Below are positions 26,786 through 35,549 of a stretch of 64,000 nt of DNA, in pieces (within the stretch, counting starts at the first letter, position 1; each line of letters begins with the position of its first letter). The notes below the pieces were generated by a model that saw only the letters and a program-made list of their open reading frames with translations, was not told where the DNA came from and made no database searches. Location: NCBI RefSeq assembly GCF_022968795.1, contig NZ_JALJRB010000014.1, positions 1 through 64,000 on the forward strand. Direction: 5' to 3'. This DNA comes from Desulfatitalea alkaliphila. GTDB lineage: Bacteria; Desulfobacterota; Desulfobacteria; Desulfobacterales; Desulfosarcinaceae. A program made the translations under genes and the position numbers.

Positions 26786-29212
26786 GTGTCCCGTCTGGCC
26801 TCTTTATTCCTGAACAAATCGCCGGCGCCGGCGTCGGACCTGCCGCAGGAAACGCCGCCTGCGGCCGCGGCCGAGCCGGGATACACCGTGCTTTTCGTGG
26901 ATGACGAGCCCAACGTGCTCAAGGCCATGCTACGGGTCTTCCGCCAGGAAAACTATCGGCTGCTCACCGCCGGATCTGCGGACCAAGCCCTCGCCATGAT
27001 GCAAACCCACTCACCGGTGCAGGTGGTGATCAGCGATCACCGCATGCCGGGCATGTCCGGCGCGGAGCTGCTCAAGCAAATCAAGGATGAATATCCGGCC
27101 ACCATCCGCATCATGCTCACCGGCTATGCCGATGTGGATGCCGTGATGGGGGCGGTCAATGAAGGCGCGGTCTACAAATTCATCACCAAGCCGTGGAACG
27201 ACCACGATTTGCGCCTGACCGTCGGCCTCGCCTTGGAGCAGTACGACCTGATCCACGAAAACAAACGCTTGAAAAAGAAGGCCGCCACCCAGCAAAAGGA
27301 GATCAAACGGCTGAGCCATTTCGTGGGCACCCACCGAAGCCAGTTGGGCCATCTGCTGGTGCGGCAGCAGTTGATCACCCCCGCGGTTCTGGAAAAGGCC
27401 CTGGCCATTCAAGCCCGCAGTCGGCAGGTGCTGCCCAAGACCCTGATTGAAATGGGCGTGGTGGACGAACCGACCCTGCTGGATATCATCACCCGCTTCA
27501 CCGACGCCCAACGGGTGGACCTGAAGGATTACGAAGTCCACGAGGCCCTGGCACATCTGATTCCCCGGGAGATGTGCGAGAAGAATCTGCTGGTGCCCCT
27601 CAAGCCGGACGGGCAGCGGCTGATCGTGGCCATGGCCGACCCCACCGACCTGATGAAGATCGACGATCTCTCCTTCATCACCGGCATGCCCATTCATCCG
27701 GTGAGCGCCGGCCAGCAGGAGATCCTGGAGAAGATCGGCGAGCTGTACGGGGAGGTGGACCATCTGGAGGACACTCTCTCCGAGCTGGACCTGAGCGATC
27801 CCACCGAGCAGATCGAGATCGTGCTGGAGGAGGCGGACGAGGCCGAGGACGTCGAGGCGCTGATCCGCGCCAAGGATCAGCCGCCGGCCATCCGCATCGT
27901 CAATGCCATCATCTCCGACGCCCTGCGCCACGGCGCTTCGGACGTGCACATCGAGCCCAAGACCAAGTATGTGATGGTGCGCTACCGCATCGACGACCTG
28001 CTGACCGACAAACTGCACATTCCGCTGAACATGCACCCGGCCATCGTGTCGCGCATCAAGGTGATGAGCGAGCTGGACATCGCCGAGCGGCGGCGGCCCC
28101 AGGACGGGCGCATCACCGTAAAATCGGCCACCCGCATGGTGGACATGCGCATTTCCACCCTGCCCACCATCAACGGCGAAAAGATCGTGTTGCGCATCCT
28201 GGACAAGAACGCCGCCAGCAAGGATGTGGAGGAACTGGGTTTCGACCAACAGCAATTGGCGCTGGTGACCCAATTCGTCGAACTGCCACAGGGGATTATC
28301 CTGGCCACCGGCCCCACCGGCAGCGGCAAGACCACCTCCCTTTACGCCATGTTGCGCCGGGGCGCCCGGATCACCAAAAATTTTACCACCATCGAGGATC
28401 CGGTGGAGTATTACATGAACATGGCCGAGCAGGTGAACGTGCGGGACAAGATCGGCCTCACCTTCTCCAACGTGTTGCGTTCCATCCTGCGCCAGGACCC
28501 CAATGTGATCATGCTGGGGGAAATCCGTGACCACGAAACCGCCGAAGTGGCGTTCCACTCCGCCATGACCGGCCATCTGGTGCTCAGCACCTTGCACACC
28601 AACTCCAGCATCGGCGCCATCACCCGGCTGCGGGACATGGGCCTGGCTTCCTACGTGATCGCCGACGCCCTGGTGGGGGTGATCGCCCAGCGGTTGGTGC
28701 GTAAAATCTGTCCCCACTGCCGCGAGCCGGAGCGTCCCGCCCCCGGCATGTTGCGGTCCCTGAAGATCGCTGTCTCCGAGTTCCAGGCCTTCAAGGGTGC
28801 CGGCTGCCGGCACTGCCACAACAGCGGCTACCGGGGACGTATCGGCGTCTACGAGCTCTTTGTGGTGGACGGTGAGCTCAAGCGCATGATCCACCAGGAC
28901 GCCACCGAACCCGAGCTGCTGCACGCCGCCCGGCTCACGGGGATGCGCACGTTGCTGGACGACGCCATCGGTAAAATCAGCGCCGGCGTGACCACTTGCG
29001 AGGAGGTGCTGCGGGTGCTGGGCCCCCAGAACGCTGCCGAGATTGCCTGCCCCTTCTGTCGATCCCCCATGGAGCAGCGCCACCCTTACTGCCCCTTTTG
29101 CGGGCGGGAACTGGTGCGCACCTGTCCACAATGCAATCAACTGCTGGCCAGGGACTGGCGGCACTGCGCCCGTTGCGGCGTTCCCCTGTCCCCCGTGTCG
29201 GAGACCCCCTGA
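26786..29212 (+). CDS. Receiver-MshEN-GspE/PilB-type ATPase fusion with C-terminal double zinc ribbon
   Basis: An 808-residue fusion. A receiver (about 32-150; VDDE, phosphoacceptor VVISDHRMP, VYKFITKPWND) is followed by a coiled coil (about 155-180). An MshEN-like domain (about 185-330) has the c-di-GMP motif QLGHLLVRQQLITPAVLEKAL. A complete secretion/pilus assembly ATPase (about 370-740) has Walker A GPTGSGKTTS, Asp box and Walker B VIMLGEIRD, His box LSTLHTN and the CPHC...CRHC zinc site. Four more CxxC knuckles form a double zinc ribbon at about 750-800. GTG 26786 starts two bases after the kinase stop. All catalytic motifs look intact, so this is a motor ATPase apparently gated by phosphorylation and c-di-GMP. 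No pilin, platform or secretin gene is present in the window. Confidence 0.93.
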   Translation: MSRLASLFLNKSPAPASDLPQETPPAAAAEPGYTVLFVDDEPNVLKAMLRVFRQENYRLLTAGSADQALAMMQTHSPVQVVISDHRMPGMSGAELLKQIKDEYPATIRIMLTGYADVDAVMGAVNEGAVYKFITKPWNDHDLRLTVGLALEQYDLIHENKRLKKKAATQQKEIKRLSHFVGTHRSQLGHLLVRQQLITPAVLEKALAIQARSRQVLPKTLIEMGVVDEPTLLDIITRFTDAQRVDLKDYEVHEALAHLIPREMCEKNLLVPLKPDGQRLIVAMADPTDLMKIDDLSFITGMPIHPVSAGQQEILEKIGELYGEVDHLEDTLSELDLSDPTEQIEIVLEEADEAEDVEALIRAKDQPPAIRIVNAIISDALRHGASDVHIEPKTKYVMVRYRIDDLLTDKLHIPLNMHPAIVSRIKVMSELDIAERRRPQDGRITVKSATRMVDMRISTLPTINGEKIVLRILDKNAASKDVEELGFDQQQLALVTQFVELPQGIILATGPTGSGKTTSLYAMLRRGARITKNFTTIEDPVEYYMNMAEQVNVRDKIGLTFSNVLRSILRQDPNVIMLGEIRDHETAEVAFHSAMTGHLVLSTLHTNSSIGAITRLRDMGLASYVIADALVGVIAQRLVRKICPHCREPERPAPGMLRSLKIAVSEFQAFKGAGCRHCHNSGYRGRIGVYELFVVDGELKRMIHQDATEPELLHAARLTGMRTLLDDAIGKISAGVTTCEEVLRVLGPQNAAEIACPFCRSPMEQRHPYCPFCGRELVRTCPQCNQLLARDWRHCARCGVPLSPVSETP

Positions 29213-29223
29213 CGGAGCGACCC

Positions 29224-29727
29224 ATGCAAAAACACAGCATACTGATCGTGGATGACGAAACCGCCGTGCTCAGGGCCTTTCAACGGGCTTTGCGCAAGGA
29301 ACCCTACACCCTTTACACCTTGAACGACGCGGAAGAGGGGCTGACGCTACTGGAAGGGCGGGAGGTCAGTCTCGTGGTCAGCGATTACAACATGCCGGGA
29401 ATGGACGGGCTGAATTTTCTCAAGGCGGTCAAGAACCGCCATCCCCACATCCTGACCATCATGCTCACCGGGCACACCGAGATTCAAATCGCCGTGCAGG
29501 CCATCAATGCGGCCGGGGTCTACAAGTTCATCCAGAAGCCCTGGGATGACGACGATCTGAAAATCACCCTGCGCCGTGCCCTGGAAGCCATCGACCTGGA
29601 GAGCGAGCGCGACCGACTGTTGCGCAAAGTGAAAAGCCGTGACGCCATCCTCAACGAATTGGAGCGCGAGTTCCCCGGCATCTCCAAGGTGCGCCGGGAT
29701 CAAGACGGCTATATGGTATTGAAATAA
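29224..29727 (+). CDS. Single-receiver response regulator (KPW subclass)
   Basis: A 167-residue protein: a receiver domain (about 5-125; VDDE, phosphoacceptor LVVSDYNMP, VYKFIQKPWDD) with a short C-terminal helical tail and no output domain. It begins 11 bases after the GspE-fusion stop and its receiver is of the same subclass, so it may compete as a phosphate sink for the same HEINNP kinase or act as an adaptor. ATG 29224 follows GGAG. Confidence 0.88.
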   Translation: MQKHSILIVDDETAVLRAFQRALRKEPYTLYTLNDAEEGLTLLEGREVSLVVSDYNMPGMDGLNFLKAVKNRHPHILTIMLTGHTEIQIAVQAINAAGVYKFIQKPWDDDDLKITLRRALEAIDLESERDRLLRKVKSRDAILNELEREFPGISKVRRDQDGYMVLK

Positions 29728-29861
29728 GACCTGGAAACAATAAGCAGAACCCTGTGGCCCGGCGTCCTCCACCCTCCGGTCTGCCCGTGCGCCATCGCCG
29801 CCCTTTTCCCTTGGCACACCGCCATGTTATGGGTAAGATGGCATAATAATGGAGGGTTCGC

Positions 29862-31562
29862 GTGGCGACCATCGATATTTTCAACTGGATCGAGGGCCAT
29901 ACCCGATCGGTCAAACGCTGTATGGCGCCGCTGCTGTTGCTGATGGTGGCGGGTGTTTACACCCTGGTTTATGCGACCGGCGGGATCAAATATGTCTACT
30001 CCCACTCCATGTATCTTCCCATTCTATTGGCGGCCATCGTTTACGGCGCTTGGGGCGGCGTGGCGGCGGGACTGCTGGGCGGCTTCGCCCTGGGGCCCTA
30101 CATGCCCATCGACGTGCAAACCGGTGAGATGCAGGAGACCCTCAACTGGCTCTACCGGACGGGCTTTTTCGTTCTGATCGGATTCCTGGGAGGGCTCTTC
30201 AGCGACCTGGTTTTCTCCCACCTGCGGCAGGTCAACTGGTCCCTGCGCCACGATACCCCCACCGGACGGCGCAACCGGTATGCCTTGCTGGAGTTTCTGG
30301 GCCGGGAGGATCGGCGCCGACATGGCGGTGACGGCCCTTACACACTGGTGCTCTTCTCCCTGGAAAACAGCCTGGAGCTGCACTCGGTCTACGGGCGCGC
30401 CGTGATCCATCAGGTGATGGCCCAACTGGCTGAGCGGATTGCGCCGCTGCTGGTGACGGGCAGTGGCGGCATCTATCGCACCAACCCCCATCAACTGGCG
30501 GTTGTGACCGATATCAGTGATCGTTTGGAGCGGGACGCCTTTATCGAGATGGCCAGCCTGCGGTCGCGCAAACCTTTTCAGCTCGGCGAAATCTCCCTGC
30601 ATGGCGATGTGCGCGCCGCCCACACCACCTTTCAGCGGCCGTTGGCCGTTCCGGAAACCTTTTTGCAGGATGCCGAGGCGGCCTTTTTGGCAGCCGGCCA
30701 CAAGGGACGAGCGGTGGTCGCCTTCACCGAAGAGATGGCCGCCACCGCCCGGGAGAATCTGCGCATCCTGGGGGAGCTCTATGAAGCACTGAACCGGGGG
30801 CAGCTCGATCTTCACTACCAGCCCAAGGTGGCCATTGCCGGTGGTGCCGTGCACGGGGTGGAAGGTTTGCTGCGCTGGCATCACCCGGAGCGCGGCCTGG
30901 TGCCTCTGGATAAGTTCATCTCCCGCGCCGAAACCAGCACCCTCATCGACCTGCTCACGGCCACTGCCTTGGAAAAGGCGCTTGTCCAATGGGTGCAATG
31001 GCAGCGGCAGGGCATCCATGTCACCGTGGCGGTCAATGTCTCCACGCGCAACCTCCTGCAACCCGGCTTCACCGAAATGGTGCTGGATCTGTTGGAACGC
31101 CACGGCGTGGACGGTGCGGCCCTGGAGCTGGAGATCACCGAGGGCGCGCTCATGGTGGATGCCCAACGCATTATCCAAAAGCTCGCCAATCTGGCCGCGG
31201 CAGGTATCGCCATCTCCGTGGACGACTTCGGCACCGGCTACTCCGCCCTGCAATATCTCAACGCCTTACCCATCACCGGCATAAAACTGGATCAGGCCTT
31301 CATACGCCACCTGCCCCAGGATACCCGCATGGCCGGTATCGTAAAGGCCATGGTGAACCTTGCCCACAACCTGGAGATCCAGGTGGTGGCCGAAGGGGTG
31401 GACAGCCAGGCGGCCTACGATTTTCTGGCCCGCGTCGGCTGCGACCTGGCCCAGGGGTACCACATCAGCCCGCCCTTGCCGGCGGACGATTTTACCGCCT
31501 GGTTCAACGACCCCCGGCGCCGCGCAGGTTCGATGCCTTCCATCGCGCAACCGGCCGAATAG
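29862..31562 (+). CDS. Membrane protein with degenerate GGDEF and EAL domain (c-di-GMP phosphodiesterase)
   Basis: A 566-residue protein. Three or more hydrophobic segments (about 20-125) form a membrane sensor. A GGDEF-fold region (about 130-290) lacks the GGDEF signature (GGIYRTNPHQL in its place), so it cannot make c-di-GMP. The EAL domain (about 300-550) has an EGL variant (GVEGLLRW) but keeps the Asn of VAVNVST, ELEITEG, DDFGTGYSA, KLDQ, AEGVDS and AQGYH, so phosphodiesterase activity is likely. GTG 29862 follows GGAGGG. It is the last gene of the island and the second EAL protein in it; with the MshEN domain upstream it suggests that c-di-GMP level is a shared signal. Confidence 0.9.
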   Translation: MATIDIFNWIEGHTRSVKRCMAPLLLLMVAGVYTLVYATGGIKYVYSHSMYLPILLAAIVYGAWGGVAAGLLGGFALGPYMPIDVQTGEMQETLNWLYRTGFFVLIGFLGGLFSDLVFSHLRQVNWSLRHDTPTGRRNRYALLEFLGREDRRRHGGDGPYTLVLFSLENSLELHSVYGRAVIHQVMAQLAERIAPLLVTGSGGIYRTNPHQLAVVTDISDRLERDAFIEMASLRSRKPFQLGEISLHGDVRAAHTTFQRPLAVPETFLQDAEAAFLAAGHKGRAVVAFTEEMAATARENLRILGELYEALNRGQLDLHYQPKVAIAGGAVHGVEGLLRWHHPERGLVPLDKFISRAETSTLIDLLTATALEKALVQWVQWQRQGIHVTVAVNVSTRNLLQPGFTEMVLDLLERHGVDGAALELEITEGALMVDAQRIIQKLANLAAAGIAISVDDFGTGYSALQYLNALPITGIKLDQAFIRHLPQDTRMAGIVKAMVNLAHNLEIQVVAEGVDSQAAYDFLARVGCDLAQGYHISPPLPADDFTAWFNDPRRRAGSMPSIAQPAE

Positions 31563-31880
31563 CCTAATCCGCACATCGCGCTCTCGGAACCTTGAACACC
31601 CTGCGCTGCTCATCCGCCCCCGTCCGCCCGACCGTATTGTCGGCCGCGGCCCTATTGCAATTCCTGTGATCATGCCATAACGTTTGCATGGTGCAGCTGA
31701 CGCATCGGCCAAAAGCGGCTCTTGCGATGATGATCACGCACTTCAGGCCGTCGGATGCAGGTCAAGTGGACGCTCAGCAGGCCTCCATGAAGCGGAACGT
31801 CTTCCCTCTCTGCTTCCTGCAGCAAATAACAATTTTTTGGACCGGAAACGGTTCGATACAGTGAAAGCGAGCGTAAGCAA
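31563..31880. other. Intergenic region between the signalling island and the ZnuA-like gene
   Basis: No gene, RNA or clear repeat is seen. The right end becomes more A/T-rich (AACAATTTTTT near 31826) and should hold the promoter of the ZnuA-like gene. I could not identify a Zur box or a well-spaced -35/-10 pair by eye. Confidence 0.4.
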
Positions 31881-32798
31881 ATGGGTGTGAAGCGCATCAG
31901 CCTCATTTTGGTTTTTCTGCTATGCCTGGCGGTGGGCAACGCTGTGGCGGACGATTCGTTGACGGTGTTTGTCAGCATCCTGCCCCAGCAATACTTCGTG
32001 CACCAGATCGCCGGCGATCTGGTGCAGGTGCAGGTCATGGTGTCGCCGGGGGCCGGGCCCCACACCTATGAACCCAAGCCGGCGCAGATGGCCGCCTTGG
32101 CGGGCGCGCGCCTCTATTTCAGTGTGGGCGTGGCCTTCGAGCAGGCCTGGCTGCCGCGCTTCAAATCGGTGAATCCCAACATGCGGGTGGTGGCCATGGA
32201 CCAGGGCATCGAAAAAATGGCGATGGACGCCCACGCCCATCACCACCACGACGACCACCCCCATCCCCATGCCCAGGTCCATGCGCACGCCCACGCCCAT
32301 GACGACGCGGCAGCCCTCGATCCCCACATTTGGCTGGCCCCGCCCCTGGTCAAGATCATGGCGGGCCACACCCTGGCGGCGCTGCAAGAGGAACTACCGG
32401 AACACGCGGCCGTCTTCCAGGCCAACCACGAAGCCTTCGTCGATCGGCTGGACCGGTTGCACCGGCGCATCGCCGAGATGCTGACCGATCACCAGGGCAT
32501 GCGATTCATGGTGTTTCATCCCTCCTGGGGGTACTTTGCGCATACTTATGGTCTGCTTCAGGTGCCCATCGAGGTGGAGGGCAAGGCGCCCAAACCGGCC
32601 CAGTTGCAACAATTGATTCTGGAAGCCCGGGCGGCGGATATCAAAGTCATTTTCGTCCAACCCCAGTTTTCGACCCGCAGCGCCCGCATGATCGCCGAGG
32701 CCATCGAAGGCGATGTGGTGGCCGCCGATCCCCTGGCCTATGAGTGGGAAGCGGGTTTGCTCGAGCAGGCAACTGCGTTGCAGCGGGCTTTGCGGTAA
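31881..32798 (+). CDS. znuA: ZnuA-like periplasmic zinc/manganese-binding protein with His-rich loop
   Basis: A 305-residue solute-binding protein of the cluster A-I metal family. A signal peptide (1-23) precedes VSILPQQYFV. Predicted metal ligands are H61 in GPHTYEP, H149 in DPHIW, a His in VFHPSWGYF and the Asp of AADPLA. A His-rich loop at 118-140 (HAHHHHDDHPHPH and HAHAHAH) is typical of zinc-specific members. The permease and ATPase genes that normally accompany it are missing: a convergent, unrelated operon follows. It is either an orphan binding protein serving a transporter elsewhere or the remnant of a lost operon. Confidence 0.9.
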   Translation: MGVKRISLILVFLLCLAVGNAVADDSLTVFVSILPQQYFVHQIAGDLVQVQVMVSPGAGPHTYEPKPAQMAALAGARLYFSVGVAFEQAWLPRFKSVNPNMRVVAMDQGIEKMAMDAHAHHHHDDHPHPHAQVHAHAHAHDDAAALDPHIWLAPPLVKIMAGHTLAALQEELPEHAAVFQANHEAFVDRLDRLHRRIAEMLTDHQGMRFMVFHPSWGYFAHTYGLLQVPIEVEGKAPKPAQLQQLILEARAADIKVIFVQPQFSTRSARMIAEAIEGDVVAADPLAYEWEAGLLEQATALQRALR

Positions 32799-32942
32799 GC
32801 TGTGAACGCGAAGTTCGTATCCTATCGACCGATCTCTTAACGGTGCTGTTCCAATGCGGATGCTCCCGGGATTGTGCGGCTTATTTCGGTTGGTATCCCT
32901 CGGCGTGCATATGGGGCGAGTTTCAGGCGTATCTGCGGTGCT

Positions 32943-33716
32943 TCATTCAAACCGCCGGTATATGGATGCGAACACGGAACGGATCCGGGAAGCGGTTGCA
33001 TCTGTTAGGACCGAATTGCAGAGACCTGTTTGTGGATCGACATAAAGATCCTGATTCATTTCGATCTGTATGGCGAACCCACCTTTCTTCAAAAGCTGCA
33101 CGCCATAATGGCGGGTAATGAATCCACCCTTGTAGGGGGTGTTCAACGCCACGGAAAAGCCGAATTGCTCGAAGGCGGATTTGACGATTTGCATGATCAC
33201 AGGCGGGCAGCTTGTTTGACCAAAGGAAGGTGTTTGTACTCCCATCGGGCCGCCGTTGTTGCTGAGGATCACATCTTGCCGTTTCTTGCCGGCATCCGGT
33301 GCATCCGCCGGGCCGATACCGTTCAAACTGTGGCAGTCGAACAATCCGATGATGTCCTTGCGCTGGACGGCCTTCGCCAGGGTTTCATGATACGGTCGGT
33401 AACCGATTTGAAGCCATCGCTGAAGCGTTTGCGCATCGGGATACATCCCCGGTTTGAATATCTCTCGCCCGTGGTAATCGGTTTTCGCGACGATGCCTTT
33501 GGGGCCTGTGTCGTCCGGATCGCGGTTCAAGTCGCAAAATAGACGGCTGTATTTTGCGCTCATTACGGTTGCGGCAGGCAATGCGCCAAAGAGTTCGGTG
33601 GTGCCATGATCGACGGCATCCATGATTTGGGTCGGCGAAAGGGCCATACGGGTTCGTACTTCTTCGGGAATTCGATGGGCACAGTGCGGCACGGAAACAA
33701 CAAAAGGGTAGCTCAT
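32943..33716 (-). CDS. N-formylglutamate amidohydrolase family protein
   Basis: A 257-residue metal-dependent amidohydrolase/peptidase-like protein. The VSVPHCAHRIP start and the LFDCHSLNG motif are the conserved metal-binding segments of the N-formylglutamate deformylase (HutG-type) family. Family members also act on other N-acylated amino acids or peptides. It is the last gene of the long minus operon and overlaps the upstream ATPase gene by four bases. No histidine-degradation genes are near, so HutG activity is unlikely. Its place behind a peptide importer and near two ATP-grasp ligases suggests cleavage of an acyl- or peptidyl-amino acid made or imported by this locus; that role is inference. 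Confidence 0.85.
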   Translation of the reverse strand: MSYPFVVSVPHCAHRIPEEVRTRMALSPTQIMDAVDHGTTELFGALPAATVMSAKYSRLFCDLNRDPDDTGPKGIVAKTDYHGREIFKPGMYPDAQTLQRWLQIGYRPYHETLAKAVQRKDIIGLFDCHSLNGIGPADAPDAGKKRQDVILSNNGGPMGVQTPSFGQTSCPPVIMQIVKSAFEQFGFSVALNTPYKGGFITRHYGVQLLKKGGFAIQIEMNQDLYVDPQTGLCNSVLTDATASRIRSVFASIYRRFE

Positions 33717-34576
33717 TTCTTGGCACTCTCCTTTCCAATATTTCTAAACGAAACGAACCGCGGCTGGGCGGCGATCAGGGCTTTGGTGTACGGCGCTTGC
33801 GGGTTGCCGATGATCTTCTCCGTGGCACCGGTCTCGATAATTTTGCCGCGGTGCATGACGGCAATGCGTTCACAAAAATGACGGGCTGCCGCTAAATCAT
33901 GGGTGATGAAAAGAAATGTCACATTGTGGCGGCGCTTGATCGTGTGCAGCAGTTTAAAGACGGCGATTGATATGGACGCATCGAGCATTGACGTCGGTTC
34001 ATCGGCAATGATGAATTGCGGCTCCAGTACCACGGCCCTTGCGATGGCCACGCGTTGCCGTTGCCCGCCGGACAGTTGGTGCGGATAGCGATCATAATAG
34101 TCCGCGGCCGGTGTCAGGCCCGACAAGACCATCGCATTTTCCACAATTCGTCTGCGCGCCTTGTCGTCTCCAATACGGTGAATGACAAGCGGCTCGGCAA
34201 CGGTTTCGAAGATTGAAAAATAGGGATTCAGACTTTGGTAGGGGTCTTGTGGAATCATCTGGATTTTCCGGCGAAAAGACTTCAATGACGGACCCTTCAG
34301 TTTGCCCACATTCAAATCCTCAAAGTGGATAGCGCCGGCATCAAAACGCTCGAGCTTCAGAATCAATCGGGCCAGTGTGGTTTTACCGCTGCCGCTCCCT
34401 CCAACAAGGCCGAATGCTTCCCCTCTGTTGATTCGGATCGTTACATTGTCGACGGCCGGAGACGTTTTGTGCGACCCGCCGAACGAAAAATGCCGCATCT
34501 CGTATGCCTTAACGACATTCTCCACACGCAAGATGATATCTGCAGGTGATTGTATTCGGTCTTGGTCACTGATCAT
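33713..34576 (-). CDS. Peptide ABC transporter ATP-binding protein (OppF/DppF-like)
   Basis: A 287-residue ATPase. Walker A is GGSGSGKTT, the signature is LSGGQRQRVAIAR, Walker B is FIIADEPTSMLD and the H-loop FITHD. The C-terminal GNPQAPYTKALI segment is typical of oligopeptide/dipeptide transporters. It overlaps the partner ATPase by 11 bases and has AAGGTGG before its ATG. With the other ATPase, two permeases and the lipoprotein it completes an Opp/Dpp-type importer. Confidence 0.93.
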   Translation of the reverse strand: MISDQDRIQSPADIILRVENVVKAYEMRHFSFGGSHKTSPAVDNVTIRINRGEAFGLVGGSGSGKTTLARLILKLERFDAGAIHFEDLNVGKLKGPSLKSFRRKIQMIPQDPYQSLNPYFSIFETVAEPLVIHRIGDDKARRRIVENAMVLSGLTPAADYYDRYPHQLSGGQRQRVAIARAVVLEPQFIIADEPTSMLDASISIAVFKLLHTIKRRHNVTFLFITHDLAAARHFCERIAVMHRGKIIETGATEKIIGNPQAPYTKALIAAQPRFVSFRNIGKESAKK

Positions 34577-35549
34577 TTGTTACCACCTTCAGGCAGAGGA
34601 CCCGATGTGTCGAAGAGAGATGGCGCCAGGCGGGTGTTTGGACGAAACATTGAACATCGGCATGGCGGCATTTTTCAGCGTATCCGCAGGCGCCCGGCAA
34701 TACGGATGCCGCTGGGGCTTCCGTTATATTTTCAATATCCGCTTGGAAATCATAGGTGCTGTCGAGGGACAAATGCGAAGATAAAAGGGCCACCGTATAA
34801 GGATGGGCCGGCGACATAAATACTTCCTCGCACTTTCCATATTCGATCATCCGACCTTTGTACATCACCATGATATTGTCGCAAACTTCCGACACCACGC
34901 CGATGTCGTGTGAGATGACAATGGTGGCGATATTCATATCGTCTTGAAATGCTTTTATCTTCTTCAGAATCTGGTCCTGCACGATGACGTCCAGGGCCGT
35001 GGTCGGCTCGTCGGCGATGATTAGGTCGGGTTTGCACGAAAGCGCCATGGCGATTACGGCGCGCTGCTTCATGCCACCGGAATATTGGTGAGGGTAATCA
35101 TCGATCCGGTTACGTGGAATGTCCACCAGATCAAAAAGCGCTGCCACCTCTTTGCGCGTTTTATCGGCTGAGTAATCCGGATAATGCGTTTGGATGGCTT
35201 CAGCGATTTGGTCGCCCACCCGGTGGACCGGGTTAAGCGCATTCATTGCCGCTTGGAATATCATGGCCATCTTCTTCCAGCGAAGCGCGCGCAGCGCCGG
35301 TTTCGTCAAGGAGAGAAGATCCGTGTCTTCTATTATGATCCGCCCTTGTTGTACAAAGCCGTTTTCCGGCAGCAAGCCCATGAGCGCCATGCCGATAGTG
35401 GTTTTGCCGCAACCGGACTCGCCGACGATACCCACTGCCCGGCCTCTTTCCAGGGTGAAGCATACATCCTCGGCGGCAATTACCGGTCCGGCGTTGGTGC
35501 GATAAACAATTGTCAGATTCTGTACGTCAAGCAGCGGCATGTTTGGCAT
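34566..35549 (-). CDS. Peptide ABC transporter ATP-binding protein (OppD/DppD-like)
   Basis: A 327-residue ATPase. Walker A is GESGCGKTT, the signature YSGGMKQRAVIAM, Walker B LIIADEPTTALD and the H-loop VISHD. The C-terminal cysteines (GACGYAEKC and later Cys) match the Opp/Dpp C-terminal domain that can carry a 4Fe-4S cluster in DppD-type proteins. It starts inside the end of the upstream permease gene (23-base overlap) and forms the ATPase pair with the next gene. Confidence 0.93.
   Translation of the reverse strand: MPNMPLLDVQNLTIVYRTNAGPVIAAEDVCFTLERGRAVGIVGESGCGKTTIGMALMGLLPENGFVQQGRIIIEDTDLLSLTKPALRALRWKKMAMIFQAAMNALNPVHRVGDQIAEAIQTHYPDYSADKTRKEVAALFDLVDIPRNRIDDYPHQYSGGMKQRAVIAMALSCKPDLIIADEPTTALDVIVQDQILKKIKAFQDDMNIATIVISHDIGVVSEVCDNIMVMYKGRMIEYGKCEEVFMSPAHPYTVALLSSHLSLDSTYDFQADIENITEAPAASVLPGACGYAEKCRHADVQCFVQTPAWRHLSSTHRVLCLKVVTNDQ

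Noticed and set aside
27011-29164. 717-codon minus-strand open frame
   Set aside because: Antisense shadow of the receiver-GspE fusion; His/Gly/Val-rich translation with no domain.
32854-33045. 63-codon plus-strand open frame after the ZnuA-like gene
   Set aside because: It overlaps the end of the amidohydrolase gene on the other strand, has no ribosome site and no conserved feature.
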